Translations under genes and position numbers: made by a program | Origin: Methanolacinia paynteri | GTDB taxonomy: Archaea > Halobacteriota > Methanomicrobia > Methanomicrobiales > Methanomicrobiaceae | Assembly (NCBI RefSeq): GCF_000784355.1 | Contig: NZ_KN360926.1 | Coordinates: 1 to 64,000, forward strand | Length of the DNA: 64,000 nt | Direction of reading: 5' to 3' | Notes under the pieces: model-generated | The model's input: the letters and a program-made list of their open reading frames with translations, nothing else | Database searches by the model: none | What the model was told of the DNA's origin: nothing | Part shown: positions 63,845 through 64,000 of the stretch, one piece after another | How the letters are laid out: each line of letters starts with the position of its first letter | Numbering within the stretch: position 1 is the first letter of the stretch

Positions 63845-63909
63845 TTTAATCACTTTCCTTTGGTTACAAGTCCTTATTTGGAGGACATTTCTTATTAATT
63901 TATTGGGAT

Positions 63910-64000
63910 CTATACTCTCCTTGCATAGCCCCATTTGACTGCCGACGCCCATACCGCCTCGGCTATTGAAATAGTAACCTCCCTGTCGAGAACCCTCGGG
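63910..64000 (-). CDS. C-terminal fragment of an unidentified protein
   Basis: An open frame entering at the window edge and ending at TAG 63910-63912. The 30 codons read as PRVLDREVTISIAEAVWAS followed by AVKWGYARRV. The pattern PRV, then AEAV, then G-x-AR is reminiscent of the C-terminus of malic enzymes, but the piece is too short to assign. Upstream of and on the same strand as the ferritin-like gene. Confidence 0.35.
   Translation of the reverse strand, partial: PRVLDREVTISIAEAVWASAVKWGYARRV

Overview
The window comes from a methanogenic archaeon, most likely of the order Methanomicrobiales. Evidence seen in the sequence: archaeal PCNA, PriL, DnaG, Alba and ribosomal protein S17e; a tetraether-lipid synthase and CDP-archaeol synthase; an F420H2:NADP oxidoreductase; a protein of the methanogenesis marker 14 family; archaeal cobamide genes (cobD, cobY); RaSEA for archaeosine; TATA-box promoters with several apparently leaderless genes. 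The window is chromosomal and mostly housekeeping. I see no prophage, insertion sequence or CRISPR array.

Layout. 1-7.6 kb is a nitrogen-assimilation island: a leftward four-gene archaeal glutamate synthase operon (amidotransferase, FMN/Fe-S subunit, GXGXG subunit, and a FrhB-like flavoprotein cut by the window edge) faces two rightward ammonium-transporter units, amt-glnK and a second amt. Both amt promoters have a GGAA-N6-TTCC-type (NrpR-like) site just downstream of the TATA box. 7.6-14.7 kb carries a HAD phosphatase, a class I amidotransferase, Dph6, an exported acetolactate decarboxylase, a YgiQ-type radical SAM protein, a second glutamate-synthase-like FMN protein and the F420-NADP reductase. 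14.8-20 kb has an ApbC/Mrp ATPase, two small regulators behind a GTTAAC-repeat promoter, an M20 peptidase, an orphan protein, MoaA and RlmE. 20-26.7 kb is rightward: pcn-priL, thiN, rps17e-dapA-dapB, a ferredoxin, asd, albA and a secreted protein. 27-34 kb has a DUF373 membrane protein, a coiled-coil protein, ftsZ behind a CdrS-like RHH regulator, then divergent cobD-cobY and a TIGR00300-family enzyme.

34-48 kb carries RaSEA, a surface protein, tRNA-Ser(UGA), hypC-hypA-hypE, pyrC, a candidate structured RNA, a DUF167 protein, dnaG, a UPF0058 protein, an ATP-grasp ligase, the divergent lipid pair tes / carS with pyrE, then purD-argF. 48.7-54.5 kb holds the marker-14 gene with a small partner and an ABC exporter operon with a surface NEW3-type protein. 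This stretch lies between two inverted copies of a roughly 320-bp hairpin-rich element. 55-58 kb has a membrane-tethered Ser/Thr kinase next to a winged-helix/FHA protein, a plausible phospho-signalling pair. 58-64 kb carries a TauE-type permease, argG, a lipoprotein, an M42 peptidase, an aminotransferase, hxlB and an encapsulated-ferritin-like protein.

The most unusual signal is the hairpin-rich element at 48.3 kb (+), 54.5 kb (-) and, partially, 34.1 kb (-). Its copies differ by substitutions that keep several stems paired, and the two longer copies share a TATA box about 25 bp before the conserved body. It looks like an unannotated multicopy structured RNA. A second, unrelated structured-RNA candidate lies at 39.65-39.80 kb. 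All assignments are from reading the sequence; no database search was run.
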